Positions 9,401-17,642 of a stretch of DNA of 64,000 nt are shown in pieces. The translations under genes were made by a program, and so were the position numbers. Position 1 is the first letter of the stretch, and every line of letters starts with the position of its first letter. A model generated the notes under the pieces. The model had not been told where the DNA came from. It ran no database searches and saw only the letters and a list, made by a program, of their open reading frames with translations. Where the stretch lies: positions 1 through 64,000 of the forward strand of contig CAZSSP010000006.1 in assembly GCA_964609695.1 (NCBI GenBank). Direction: 5' to 3'. Source of the DNA: JAGNHS01 sp964609695 (GTDB lineage Bacteria; Bdellovibrionota; UBA2428).

Positions 9401-11359
9401 TGGTTTTCTGTACGGATAGGCAGAAAACTCAATTCCGAATTTTTTTAAAATATCTGGCTTGTAGGCTTTAAGTAAATCTTCTTGAGAAACGGTACCGTCA
9501 TCGGGTTTTTTACCTTCTTTAGATGCAATGTCCCTGGCGTGATTTTCAATTAAATTTAGTCCCTTTTCAAAGTCAGTTGCTTTTTCTTGCCATTTATCTC
9601 CATCAAAGGCTTTAAGTTTAGTAAGTGCAGCTTTTCTCATATTCATTTCTTGATTTAGTATTTCAAGAGCGTGTGTTTTTGCGGTTGGAAGCATTCTATC
9701 TATTCCATTGACTGTTTTTGACGAACAATCTTCAATGATTTTTGCTTGTAGTCCAAAGTCTTCGTCTGTGGCGTTTCCCTTTTGTGCTACGGCTCTAAGA
9801 CTTTTGTCGATCTCCTCTTGAATACATAATTGTAAATATTCCATTTGTGGAGGAGTCAGTTGAGAATATATTTCACTTTTTTGATAAGCACCGCCATGGT
9901 TTTTAAATGGGTCTGTTTTTGCAGCTTGGTCGTATTCACCATTTTTAAGATGATCAATTGTCTTTTTTGTTAAATTTTCAAATGTGTCATCTGAGTCAGC
10001 GAGGGCTTCAAATTTTTTTCTACTTTGATCACTATGTGCTTGCGCTAGGGCTTCAATAGGATCGTTTATTTTCCTTGTGGCAGCTTTGGCAGTTTCAACT
10101 AGTTCGTGTTTAACTTCTAAATCTTTCTTTATGTTTTCTTTAAGAGCTGCCTTAAGTTTTTCTGGGGTCCAGTTTTCACTTTTATAAACATCATTCCAAA
10201 CAGAAAGCATTTGATTGATATCAAAGAAGCCATTTGTGTTAATTTTAGTCCCATCAATATTAGAGTGTTTAATGCCAAGAGTTTTATTAATAGTACTGGC
10301 ACCAAAAAATTTATTGAGTCCCGCGTTTCTATCTATAACATATGGACATTGAAGAAGGTCTAGTGTCGCTTCCTTTTGCCGTGCGCTGAGCATGGCACCA
10401 TCTTCTATGGATTTATCTTTGTCGGTGGGTTGGCAAAAATCATATCGAGGAGCGTTTATTCCACCCATTCCCATATAGGCATTGGCAGTATGGTTTTGTG
10501 AAGAGTGACATTGAATTGTGCTTTGAGCTTGGACTCTGAATTTGCCGGCGGAGCTATTAAACAATCTTCTGCTATGATAGCTTTTCAAATAGTCATCTTT
10601 GCAGGCTTCATTATCAACTTCTTTAGCGGCATCAATTAACGCTTGAAGGACCGGTGAATTTTGAGTCTGGTCGCTTTTTTGCTCCGTTAATCCTTTAAAT
10701 GATGCTGGAGAAACTATAGCTCCAATTGCATTTTGCAAGTTATCTTTGGCTCTAATTCTTGAGGCTAATTCATCAACAACTCGAGTTCTAAAGTTAGCCA
10801 TTTGTTGTGGGTTTAAATTTTCTAAGCCCTGAGGTGCTGTCGGTCCTAAATATTTTTTAATAAGAGGATTGAAAATGTCATCTAAACTTTTAATAGGGGT
10901 ATCTTTGGGAATGCTTCCCATTTCTGCAAAATCAGCTATCAATTGAGGATCAATAAAAACCGCAAGCGGAGGAGCGTCCTTATTGGCTGCTTTGTTGGAG
11001 TCTTCTACTTTTTTAAATGCGGCTCGATAAAAGTCAATCAGGGGGTCGTCTACACCTTCGAAAGCTTGAAGAGTCGCTGGTTCGTAAGCTTTGAAGGGAT
11101 AAAGGCTTAAATATTTTTTTTCTTTTTTCGAAAAATTTGGGTCTGTTTGGCGAGTGTCTTTACTAATAAAATTTGAACCAAGTTCTTCTCTGCCTTTTTT
11201 TAGTTTTTCTAAGTAAGAGTCTTCAAAGGAGTCTGCTTTTAAAGGTGCAGAAGTCAAATAAAAGAAAAAAGAGAAACAAATAAATACTTTGTTAAACAGA
11301 AAAATAGGCCAGATAAATTCATTGGATACAAAATGAATTCGACCCATCCCCTTAAGCAT
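6467..11359 (-). CDS. Giant secreted protein, paralogue 1 (1,630 residues)
   Basis: A protein of unknown function with an N-terminal hydrophobic export segment (about residues 22-41, ending APLKA). It is a clear paralogue of the protein encoded at 11453-16222. Shared blocks include a Cys-containing region (about 250-350; STIQCH, MLSARQKEATLDLL, CPYVIDR), Gly/Ala-rich hydrophobic stretches (about 1060-1200) and a coiled coil (about 1320-1420). Both also end in SRQFFFPSS followed by about 10 residues to GI. Conserved Cys suggest disulfides outside the cytoplasm. A GCCGATAA box lies 11 bases before the ATG. The downstream 897-residue gene overlaps it. The start could also be the ATG at 11347. 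A secreted adhesin, toxin or surface scaffold are all possible; nothing identifies an enzyme. Confidence 0.85.
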   Translation of the reverse strand: MLKGMGRIHFVSNEFIWPIFLFNKVFICFSFFFYLTSAPLKADSFEDSYLEKLKKGREELGSNFISKDTRQTDPNFSKKEKKYLSLYPFKAYEPATLQAFEGVDDPLIDFYRAAFKKVEDSNKAANKDAPPLAVFIDPQLIADFAEMGSIPKDTPIKSLDDIFNPLIKKYLGPTAPQGLENLNPQQMANFRTRVVDELASRIRAKDNLQNAIGAIVSPASFKGLTEQKSDQTQNSPVLQALIDAAKEVDNEACKDDYLKSYHSRRLFNSSAGKFRVQAQSTIQCHSSQNHTANAYMGMGGINAPRYDFCQPTDKDKSIEDGAMLSARQKEATLDLLQCPYVIDRNAGLNKFFGASTINKTLGIKHSNIDGTKINTNGFFDINQMLSVWNDVYKSENWTPEKLKAALKENIKKDLEVKHELVETAKAATRKINDPIEALAQAHSDQSRKKFEALADSDDTFENLTKKTIDHLKNGEYDQAAKTDPFKNHGGAYQKSEIYSQLTPPQMEYLQLCIQEEIDKSLRAVAQKGNATDEDFGLQAKIIEDCSSKTVNGIDRMLPTAKTHALEILNQEMNMRKAALTKLKAFDGDKWQEKATDFEKGLNLIENHARDIASKEGKKPDDGTVSQEDLLKAYKPDILKKFGIEFSAYPYRKPDFSHMKLKEIERLLKDPPGGADLKNPDEALQGRIALSALLGDMNYDPKNENLYIKDMRRFIKDINFFQNDIYKPENAELLKMFKAGNTWMPPPLLVGDTVFNITHMKLNPDTKKTEMSYSAMSQSKFNSKLENAARELSEKLSGKNGDGGLLAELQKLAGDKQHWTGAFKKLGAQWEGTRKAYGIPTLLAPFMTLPIIALGYTDKADASVRKTMDEIPETAAFKNKMTEIENLMRSFENDLKMEFGFDRHYMIDTGKPAVIDPKTNAVTKAAVIKPFIAHHEELYGKNTPGYKNSALAQFHEASAQIMNPMRGYRDSEGHYQEGMLSKIKKYVGDIDTSASQGEVDQMSRFFGNPFYEWEKGEWEFNLNEGIAYQVVASPTVTSGVVGAGSAAFRLGGSALMTTARGAQAMRYLGYGANFAKQAQQGNRIRTILGEMKYGWDAGGQMGKMIWGLQNGMVLGLPAVGQGAAWVKNKAEYSIWGDEKDKKELEESFKGLTDMDSKLYTFINMNTTEKAIETGVTGLAFGAGSQVIKSMYLNGLRGTRAGLLLNSNIPTSVENALLKTPVYNKLLKGAMNVDEVTGLVRRHIQYGDLAANLTVSGITSGAGLDKKALFYLKKALGKKDDSEELIKAIAELEVKVKATNSPQDKATLASYKMQLDEINEERRGLIERVMNFDDSLKVKDDYIAALNDQIKEYEEVLKQGINPLAQLELSKKRTELTQAQQSRKDAVAGGPSSLGFWTTELGFDLAFAPMPTEFLQDMTKFSKKSYESGVRNSVFGNATAVKKANGKIHVEFSDLDYRRMEVEQRHLFWKHKCEGLLETPLEVVDDSLFGLRKNPNKIRTPGTVTLKLKDEAKKVEVIAKLQKRFGNSVQTFQNANGEILFSVPEAQLQRFGSTAGAVNRQLNSYTYTPPLKEVGRSANGNRIFEITNEAEFTQDMITKWALRLKADMSKTSRQFFFPSSGAYLAPKGRTGI

Positions 11360-11370
11360 ATCAATCTATA

Positions 11371-11397
11371 TTATCGGCTTTTAAATAGAGCTTGTCC
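11371..11397 (-). promoter_or_regulatory. Probable sigma-28 promoter of the 1,630-residue gene
   Basis: A perfect FliA -10 element GCCGATAA lies at 11371-11378 on the minus strand. The sequence at the -35 spacing is GGACAAGC, a poor match to TAAAGTTT. The expected start is near 11364, five bases before the ATG at 11359. The -10 match and its position relative to the gene are the support. Confidence 0.55.
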
Positions 11398-11452
11398 GTG
11401 AAGACTTCGTGAAATGATTGTTAAGGAAGTGTTAAGAGTTTAGCGGTAGAGC

Positions 11453-14400
11453 TTAAATCCCCTTTAGATCTTTTGGATGTAAATAAAATGCAGATGATGG
11501 AAAAAAGAACTGTCTACTTAAACGACTTGGCGTAGAATTTAGTTTTAAAAACCACTTTTCAATTAGATCCTTGCTAAAGGCTGTTTCATCTGTGATTTCG
11601 AAAATCCTATTACCATTAATACTGCGTCCCGTTTCTCGGATGGGTGGGGAGTATGTATAGCTGCTAATTTTTCTATAATTTGTTTTAACGGTGTCTCCAA
11701 ATTTCTCTAAAAGTGATTTTGGGACGTCAAAAATATATTCTTCATTTGGCCCTTTCCTTATTTGTACTTGTGGGCCAAAGCTTGATTTGATTTTATTCAA
11801 TACTTCTAAACTTGCTTTATTAGTGTCTAGAGCTAAGCTGACATAATTGGGGTCATTGTTTTTGTATGGATTTTTTTTAAAACCAAAAAATTTGTCAGAA
11901 ACCAAACTAAGTGGGGTGTTTAAATATTCTTCAACCTTATGTTTAGCCGCTAGATGCTTTTGTTCTTTAGACATATTGAGGAAATCGGCTTCAGAAAATT
12001 CGAGTATAACTTTACCTTCTTTCTTGTATACGGAAGTGGCGTTTCCGAAAACAGAGGATCTAACGCCTCTTTCGTAGCTAGATTGAGAAAATTTATTCAT
12101 ATCTTGATAAAATTGCGTTGGCATAGGTAGGAAAAGTAAATCTGGACCAAGTTCGTTAATCCAAAAAGCAAAACTCTTAGGTGTATCTTTTAAAGCTTCT
12201 TCCCTTGCTTTTTTAAGTTTGACCAACTCTGATCTTCTTTTTGTCGATTCGTGGAGAGCTAGAGGATTATTATTTCCATTTTTTAATATTTCTTCATAAT
12301 CTTTGACTTGGTGTTCAAGTTCAGAAATTTGCGCATCTCTTATGCTTATTGATTTCGAGAAAAACAATTTTTCTAATATGCCTCTCTTTTCATCGTAGGC
12401 TTTTTCAAGTTCTAGTTGTGCGGCCACAAGTTTTTCTCTAATCTGGGGTGAGTTGTTTTTTAAAAGCTCATGATTGAGATCTGCTATAGTTTTTTCTAAG
12501 TTCTTAACTTTGTCATTGCCAGAAATACTTGTACTAAGAAAAGAAATTATTTTTTTGTCAATTCCTAGAAAAGTTGTAGCAGCTGTTATGGAGGCATTCG
12601 CTGTTAGATCAGCATTGTAAATATGTCTTCCAATGGCTCCAGTGGCTTCGTCAACATTGAGAGCACCTTTATAGATAGGTATTTTACTTAAAACGTTTTC
12701 AACTGAAGCGGGCACTCTAGTGTTCATAAATGCATTAAAACTAGTACCTGCTTTTGCGGTCATTAATAGTGATTTAATAATTTGCGATCCAGCACCTATT
12801 GTTAAGCCGGTACCCACGTTTCTAATTGTAGCCTCAGTTGAATTTATATAAATTTCAGATGCAAATGTATCTAAAAGAGCCGTTCCAAACGATTTATCTT
12901 TATCTGTAAAATTACTATAGGCGCTCACTCCTCCACCAAAAGATGCTGGAAGTTTCCACATAAATTTACCAACTTCGGTACCAGTATCCCAGCCAAACTT
13001 GGCCTGACCTAGGGCAGTTCTTAAGCGATTTGTGTTTGTTGCAAACCCACTCACTCGCGATCCAAAACCGATTTTAGAGGCTAAGTTGGCTCCTTTACTT
13101 GAGTTTAATAACAAACTACCTCCAAATCTCATTCCTCCGCTTGCTGCCCCCATAAAACCCACTGTTAGTGGTCGTGCTAGAAGGGCTTGATACACAAGGC
13201 CTTCTTCAAAATTAAGTTCAAAAGAGCCCGTTTCTGAATCGTAAATTGGATTAGCAAAAAAAGTATTTAATTGCTGAAGCTCGCCGTCATAAGTAGAGCT
13301 GTCTAATTCATTTATGTAATTTCTGATGTTTGCAATCTGACCGCTTTCATATTTTTTCTCATTTTTTTGGGATTTATTAGAATTTTCTGTTTCGGGTATT
13401 TTGTAACCTTTTAATGGGTCAATGATGGATTTTGATACACTGTAGAAGTCAGAGAGTGTACCTTCTTTAAAGCTTTTGCTTTCTTGACCATAGAGCGCTT
13501 CATGGTGTTCTAGAATGGGATCTTTGTTTGAAGCCTTGCTTTTATTTGTCATAAAAGTTCTACCCAAACCGTATTTGTATTTTAAGGTATCATCAAAATT
13601 ATTGAGGAGAGTCTCAATTTCTAAGAGTTTTTTCTTAAATTCAACTGTTTCTGAAATATGATTAAGCTCGTTATTGATACCTTCCTCGCCTTTTTGAGTT
13701 AGTGCTAGAGGTGCAATGCCCCAGGTTATAAAAGGACTTAAATAAGCAGGAATATTATAGGCTTTTCTTGTTCCTTCAAAAGAGGCGGCAATTTTTTTAA
13801 AGGCTCCTGTCCAATGTTGACGGTCTTGAGATAATTTTTCAAGCTCGCTCAGTAAGCCTTTGTTGGTTGATCCCTCCTTGCCAGTAAGTTTTTCGCTGAG
13901 TTGCTTAATGTCGCTCAGCAAATTTTTGTTATATTCTTCGTCACTAGTTGCTCGATAATTCATTTGAGTCTTTTTAGTAATAGGATCAAACTTCATTGAG
14001 CTAACAATAAAAATTGAGTTTCCGATATAGAGAGGTGGGGGGAGCCAAGTGGAACCTCTTTTGGTAAATAACTCAAGAAGTTTTTTGTTTTTCTCTTCGT
14101 AAATTTCTGATTGAAAAAAATGTATGTCTTTTACAAAACGTCGCATTTCCTTTAAATATTTATTCTCATTGTTCGGTTGATAATTTAAGTCTCCCAAAAG
14201 CGCGGAGATTGCTATGCGTGCTTTGAGTGAGTCACTAGGTTTTTGGAGGTTTGCGCCCTCGGGTGGGTCTGTTAGAAGATTCTCCATGTCCTTTATTGTC
14301 ATTTTATTAAACTGAGGTTTTCTGTAAGGATAATCAGAAAAGCTTATATTAAATTTTTTCAAGACATCAGTTGAGTAAGCTTTAAGTAATGTTTCTTCAT

Positions 14401-16222
14401 CGAATAAACCATTTGAATTTTCTTGTTTAGAATTTGTACTTTGGTTTAACCTCGACAAGCCAATTTCAAATTTTGTTGCAAAACTCATCCAATTATCTTG
14501 ATGTAATGCTTTCATTTTAGATAGAGATGCGTTTCTGTAGTTGTATTCTTTGCTGAAAATCTCAAGTGCAATGGCCTGAGCGTTAGGGTAAAGTCTATCG
14601 ACTCCTCCTGTTGATTTTCGTGAACACTTATCTAAGCCAGAAAAAAGTTCACCATTGTCTTTTTCGGAAACAGTGCCGTTATTATAAATTTCTATTAATT
14701 TTTCATCTATACAACTTTGAATACAGAGACTTAGATATTCGATTTGATGTGGGGTTAGGCTGGAATAATCAAAATATTTTTTATAAGCGGGACCATGTCT
14801 TTTAAAGGGATCTACGTTTTGTGCTTCGTCAAAACGCCCCTGTGATAATAGTAAATTGCTTCTATCAACTATATCTTTAAGTCCTATTTCATTATTAAAA
14901 GTAAATTCTGTTTTTTTCTTGTTTTTATGAGAGCCTGGCCGTGCGCTCCCAATTTTTTGAATTTTTTCAATTTCATCTTTAGCCGATAATATTAATTCTG
15001 TTTCAACTTTTAAATCTTTAGTTATGGTGGCCTTCAATTCATTTTTTAATGTTTCCACCGTCCATTTTTGCTTTAAATAGACATCTTGCCAAACGTTTAG
15101 CATGTGTTCGAAGTCATAGAAATTGTTTGTTTCAAAGGGAGTCCCCTCTATTTTTGAGTGATTAATTTTTAAACTTTTATTGATGGCTAATGAAATAAAA
15201 TGATTATTTAAAGAGGCATCCCTATCTATGGCATAAGGGCAGCTCAGCAGGTCTAGAGTGGCTTCTTTTTGACGGGCACTCATCATAAGACTATTTTCTG
15301 TTTCTTTATCTTTTTCGGTTGGTGAGCATAAACTATTATAGTTGCTCATTAGGCCGCCTTGGCCCAAATAGGCGTTGGCTGTATTGTTTGAATAATTTTG
15401 ATTTGGATTATGACATTGTATGGTGCTTTGAGAGCTGACTCTGAAATCTCCGGATTTTCCATGAAATATTTTTCTTTTATAATAAGAGTCTAGATAATTA
15501 TTTTGACAGGCTTCATTATCAATTTCTTCAATTGCGGAAAATAAAGCTTGAAAAATCGGACTTTGTTTTAAGCTATCAAGTTTTTTGATTTTGGGAGCTT
15601 TGGAAAGCTCAGTAAAACTTTTTGGACTTAATATATCTATAACATTTTCTTGAGTTATTAATTTCGACCTTAATCTATCAGCGAGTTTGTCGCTTGTGAA
15701 TTTTTTAAATTCTATTATTTCATCTCCAGAGAGCTCATGGTTATGTGGATATCCCTTATTTATAAGAAATTTTTTTATTAAGACGTCCATTAATTCTTTT
15801 TCATTTGTAATTTTTTTAATGGGCTCAATTTCTGCAATAGCACACAAATCAGCCGTTAATGTTTTTTCTATAAAAAGATTAATTCTATTTTTAGAGGCTC
15901 TTTCGTTTTCAATTTTCCGAAAGGCATTTAAATAAAATTCTGAAAAAGGATCGCCGTTTTGAGTAATATCTATTAAAGCTTCTAGTGTTAGGGGCTCCGG
16001 TGTTTGGAATGGTAAAATTAAAGTAGTTGTTTTTAGAGTTTTATCAAAATCCCCATCTTTAATTCTCAAATCCCTTTTAATGACTGAATCTTCAAGCGCC
16101 CCAATGCTTTTTTGAGCATTATTGAGATGTTCACTCTCAAATGAACTTGCGTAAAGGTAGGTACTATGAGTTTTTAAAATAAATATAATAAATGAAAGCA
16201 GGGAGAGTTTCATAGAGTGCAT
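11453..16222 (-). CDS. Giant secreted protein, paralogue 2 (1,589 residues)
   Basis: A tandem paralogue of the 1,630-residue protein encoded downstream, with the same block order throughout. It has a signal peptide (about residues 4-26, ending LYASS), a Cys block (STIQCH, MMSARQKEATLDLL, CPYAIDR) and a FKKIAASFEGTRKAY segment. A Gly/Ala-rich hydrophobic middle, a coiled coil and a terminal SRQFFFPSSAFYLHP complete it. Divergence is spread over the whole length, so the duplication is old rather than recent. ATG 16222 gives MHSMKLS; the second ATG at 16213 gives a more typical signal peptide. It has its own GCCGATAA promoter. The 93-base gap to the next giant gene carries a separate promoter, so the two can be transcribed independently. 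Function unknown. Confidence 0.85.
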   Translation of the reverse strand: MHSMKLSLLSFIIFILKTHSTYLYASSFESEHLNNAQKSIGALEDSVIKRDLRIKDGDFDKTLKTTTLILPFQTPEPLTLEALIDITQNGDPFSEFYLNAFRKIENERASKNRINLFIEKTLTADLCAIAEIEPIKKITNEKELMDVLIKKFLINKGYPHNHELSGDEIIEFKKFTSDKLADRLRSKLITQENVIDILSPKSFTELSKAPKIKKLDSLKQSPIFQALFSAIEEIDNEACQNNYLDSYYKRKIFHGKSGDFRVSSQSTIQCHNPNQNYSNNTANAYLGQGGLMSNYNSLCSPTEKDKETENSLMMSARQKEATLDLLSCPYAIDRDASLNNHFISLAINKSLKINHSKIEGTPFETNNFYDFEHMLNVWQDVYLKQKWTVETLKNELKATITKDLKVETELILSAKDEIEKIQKIGSARPGSHKNKKKTEFTFNNEIGLKDIVDRSNLLLSQGRFDEAQNVDPFKRHGPAYKKYFDYSSLTPHQIEYLSLCIQSCIDEKLIEIYNNGTVSEKDNGELFSGLDKCSRKSTGGVDRLYPNAQAIALEIFSKEYNYRNASLSKMKALHQDNWMSFATKFEIGLSRLNQSTNSKQENSNGLFDEETLLKAYSTDVLKKFNISFSDYPYRKPQFNKMTIKDMENLLTDPPEGANLQKPSDSLKARIAISALLGDLNYQPNNENKYLKEMRRFVKDIHFFQSEIYEEKNKKLLELFTKRGSTWLPPPLYIGNSIFIVSSMKFDPITKKTQMNYRATSDEEYNKNLLSDIKQLSEKLTGKEGSTNKGLLSELEKLSQDRQHWTGAFKKIAASFEGTRKAYNIPAYLSPFITWGIAPLALTQKGEEGINNELNHISETVEFKKKLLEIETLLNNFDDTLKYKYGLGRTFMTNKSKASNKDPILEHHEALYGQESKSFKEGTLSDFYSVSKSIIDPLKGYKIPETENSNKSQKNEKKYESGQIANIRNYINELDSSTYDGELQQLNTFFANPIYDSETGSFELNFEEGLVYQALLARPLTVGFMGAASGGMRFGGSLLLNSSKGANLASKIGFGSRVSGFATNTNRLRTALGQAKFGWDTGTEVGKFMWKLPASFGGGVSAYSNFTDKDKSFGTALLDTFASEIYINSTEATIRNVGTGLTIGAGSQIIKSLLMTAKAGTSFNAFMNTRVPASVENVLSKIPIYKGALNVDEATGAIGRHIYNADLTANASITAATTFLGIDKKIISFLSTSISGNDKVKNLEKTIADLNHELLKNNSPQIREKLVAAQLELEKAYDEKRGILEKLFFSKSISIRDAQISELEHQVKDYEEILKNGNNNPLALHESTKRRSELVKLKKAREEALKDTPKSFAFWINELGPDLLFLPMPTQFYQDMNKFSQSSYERGVRSSVFGNATSVYKKEGKVILEFSEADFLNMSKEQKHLAAKHKVEEYLNTPLSLVSDKFFGFKKNPYKNNDPNYVSLALDTNKASLEVLNKIKSSFGPQVQIRKGPNEEYIFDVPKSLLEKFGDTVKTNYRKISSYTYSPPIRETGRSINGNRIFEITDETAFSKDLIEKWFLKLNSTPSRLSRQFFFPSSAFYLHPKDLKGI

Positions 16223-16233
16223 TTGAAGACATG

Positions 16234-16260
16234 TTATCGGCTAATTTTCGGTTAAGTCGA
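16234..16260 (-). promoter_or_regulatory. Sigma-28 promoter of the 1,589-residue gene
   Basis: On the minus strand, TCGACTTA (16253-16260), an 11-base spacer and a perfect GCCGATAA (16234-16241). The -35 element matches the motA -35 (TCAAGTTC) at five of eight positions. The predicted start near 16227 is 5 bases before the ATG at 16222, or 14 before the ATG at 16213. Confidence 0.65.
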
Positions 16261-16416
16261 GTTAATTTGTGATTAATGCCCTGTTAAGAAAGTGTTAAGA
16301 AACTGATTTTAGTGGAATTTTTTAATGCTCTGTAGTCGATTTGGTCAAAAAGCTGAGTATTTCTAATGGGGTGTTTAAAATTTTGACAGTCATATAAAAA
16401 CATTACGCTTGCGATT

Positions 16417-16444
16417 TAAAGTAGCTGTGAGAGAATTCCGATAT
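16417..16444 (+). promoter_or_regulatory. Possible sigma-28 promoter of the 383-residue secreted protein gene
   Basis: TAAAGTAG (16417-16424), a 12-base spacer and TCCGATAT (16437-16444) resemble TAAAGTTT-N11-GCCGATAA, with one extra spacer base and the CCGATA core kept. A TTGACA at 16383-16388 lacks a convincing sigma-70 -10 element at the right distance. Confidence 0.45.
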
Positions 16445-16481
16445 AGCCTTTGTTCTGTTTCAAAATAGGGAGAGTATGGCG

Positions 16482-17630
16482 ATGAATTCAGTTAGAAAAA
16501 ACAAAAAACTTTTAAACGCTTATAAGACATCTATTATTATTGGAAGCGCAAGCTTCGCGATGCTTTTGAGTTTTAATGCTTTAGCGGGAAATGTGCTAGG
16601 TGATGCTGTGAAAGCTGGAGCAAAAGCAGGATCAGAGGCAAGTAAAGTAGAATTTAAACCTCGCGAAGAAGGTAAATTTAAAGAAGAAGGCAAAACTGGC
16701 GGTGTTACTAAGCCAGGTGATGTTAGGCCCGTAGATACTTCTGCAGGAGCTTTAAAAAGCTCAACGATACCCTCCGGCACAACTTCTACCGGAGCTGCTG
16801 GAACGCTTCCTATTAGTACTGGCACTGGTGCTAAAGCTAAAACATCGTTCGGTAGTGGTTTAGGTACTTCTAGTCCTAAAAAGACTGAAGGAGGCCACGC
16901 AGCGGCTGCTTCTAAAACTGTAAATGCCGATGCGGCAGCAAAGTCTGAAATTGAAGCCTTTTCTCAGGAAGTTCAAAAGACCTATCCTAAGGACGTAAAA
17001 GATGTTTATGAAACTCATAAAACTGAGTTTGATGCTAGCTTAAAAGTTGAAGGCGAAGGAAAAGTTGATGATGGTGTACGTATTTCAAACGCTAAAGATG
17101 TTTTAACTCTACTTTCTGGAATCGATTCGAAATATATTGAAACTTTAAAAAAGACACCGTTAAAAGACGGTTCTGGTAAAACTGAGTTTGATCTACTTTT
17201 AACCGCCCTTAATAATAAAGTTGATGAAATGCGACGCGGCAATAATGGTAAAGATGCTTTGAGTAAATCAGATTTACTCAAGCAAGCAGAACTTTTTAAT
17301 AAAAACAAATATACAGGCGATGCGTTGGCGGGCTTAGACGAAGTTATTAAAAGATTTGACGAACCAAGTGATGTTTTTAATCATTTATCTGAACTTGCTA
17401 AGAATGGAGATCAGGCTGCTCAACAACGTTTGCAAGATTTAGGCTTTGTTGGCAAAGGCGATAAACCTCTAACACTTCAAGCCGGTTTGAAAGAGCCTAA
17501 AATGGATCCAGCTTTATTCGAAAATGCTCGTGATTATGCTGTGAGCTCCCATTTGAAAAAAGAATATAATTTAAAAGATGAAGAAATTGCAAAAATTAAA
17601 TGTTGCGCTGGAAGATGTGGAATAGGCTGA
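16482..17630 (+). CDS. Secreted protein of unknown function with C-terminal CCxxxCGIG
   Basis: About 382 residues. It has a basic N-terminus (NSVRKNKK), a hydrophobic segment ending FNALA (signal peptide), a low-complexity Gly/Lys/Thr/Ser linker (about residues 35-150) and a predominantly helical domain (about 150-380). It ends KCCAGRCGIG, three Cys in the last nine residues. The ATG at 16482 is chosen over the ATG at 16476 because AGGGAGAG (16467-16474) then sits at normal spacing. It diverges from the giant secreted-protein genes across a 259-base gap with a sigma-28-like box on each strand, so it may belong to the same regulon. No known family is recognised. Confidence 0.8.
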   Translation: MNSVRKNKKLLNAYKTSIIIGSASFAMLLSFNALAGNVLGDAVKAGAKAGSEASKVEFKPREEGKFKEEGKTGGVTKPGDVRPVDTSAGALKSSTIPSGTTSTGAAGTLPISTGTGAKAKTSFGSGLGTSSPKKTEGGHAAAASKTVNADAAAKSEIEAFSQEVQKTYPKDVKDVYETHKTEFDASLKVEGEGKVDDGVRISNAKDVLTLLSGIDSKYIETLKKTPLKDGSGKTEFDLLLTALNNKVDEMRRGNNGKDALSKSDLLKQAELFNKNKYTGDALAGLDEVIKRFDEPSDVFNHLSELAKNGDQAAQQRLQDLGFVGKGDKPLTLQAGLKEPKMDPALFENARDYAVSSHLKKEYNLKDEEIAKIKCCAGRCGIG

Positions 17631-17642
17631 TTTTAATTTAAA

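Noticed and set aside
16383..16410. Sigma-70 promoter based on TTGACA before the 383-residue gene
   Set aside because: No acceptable -10 hexamer lies 16-18 bases downstream; the sigma-28-like box fits better.
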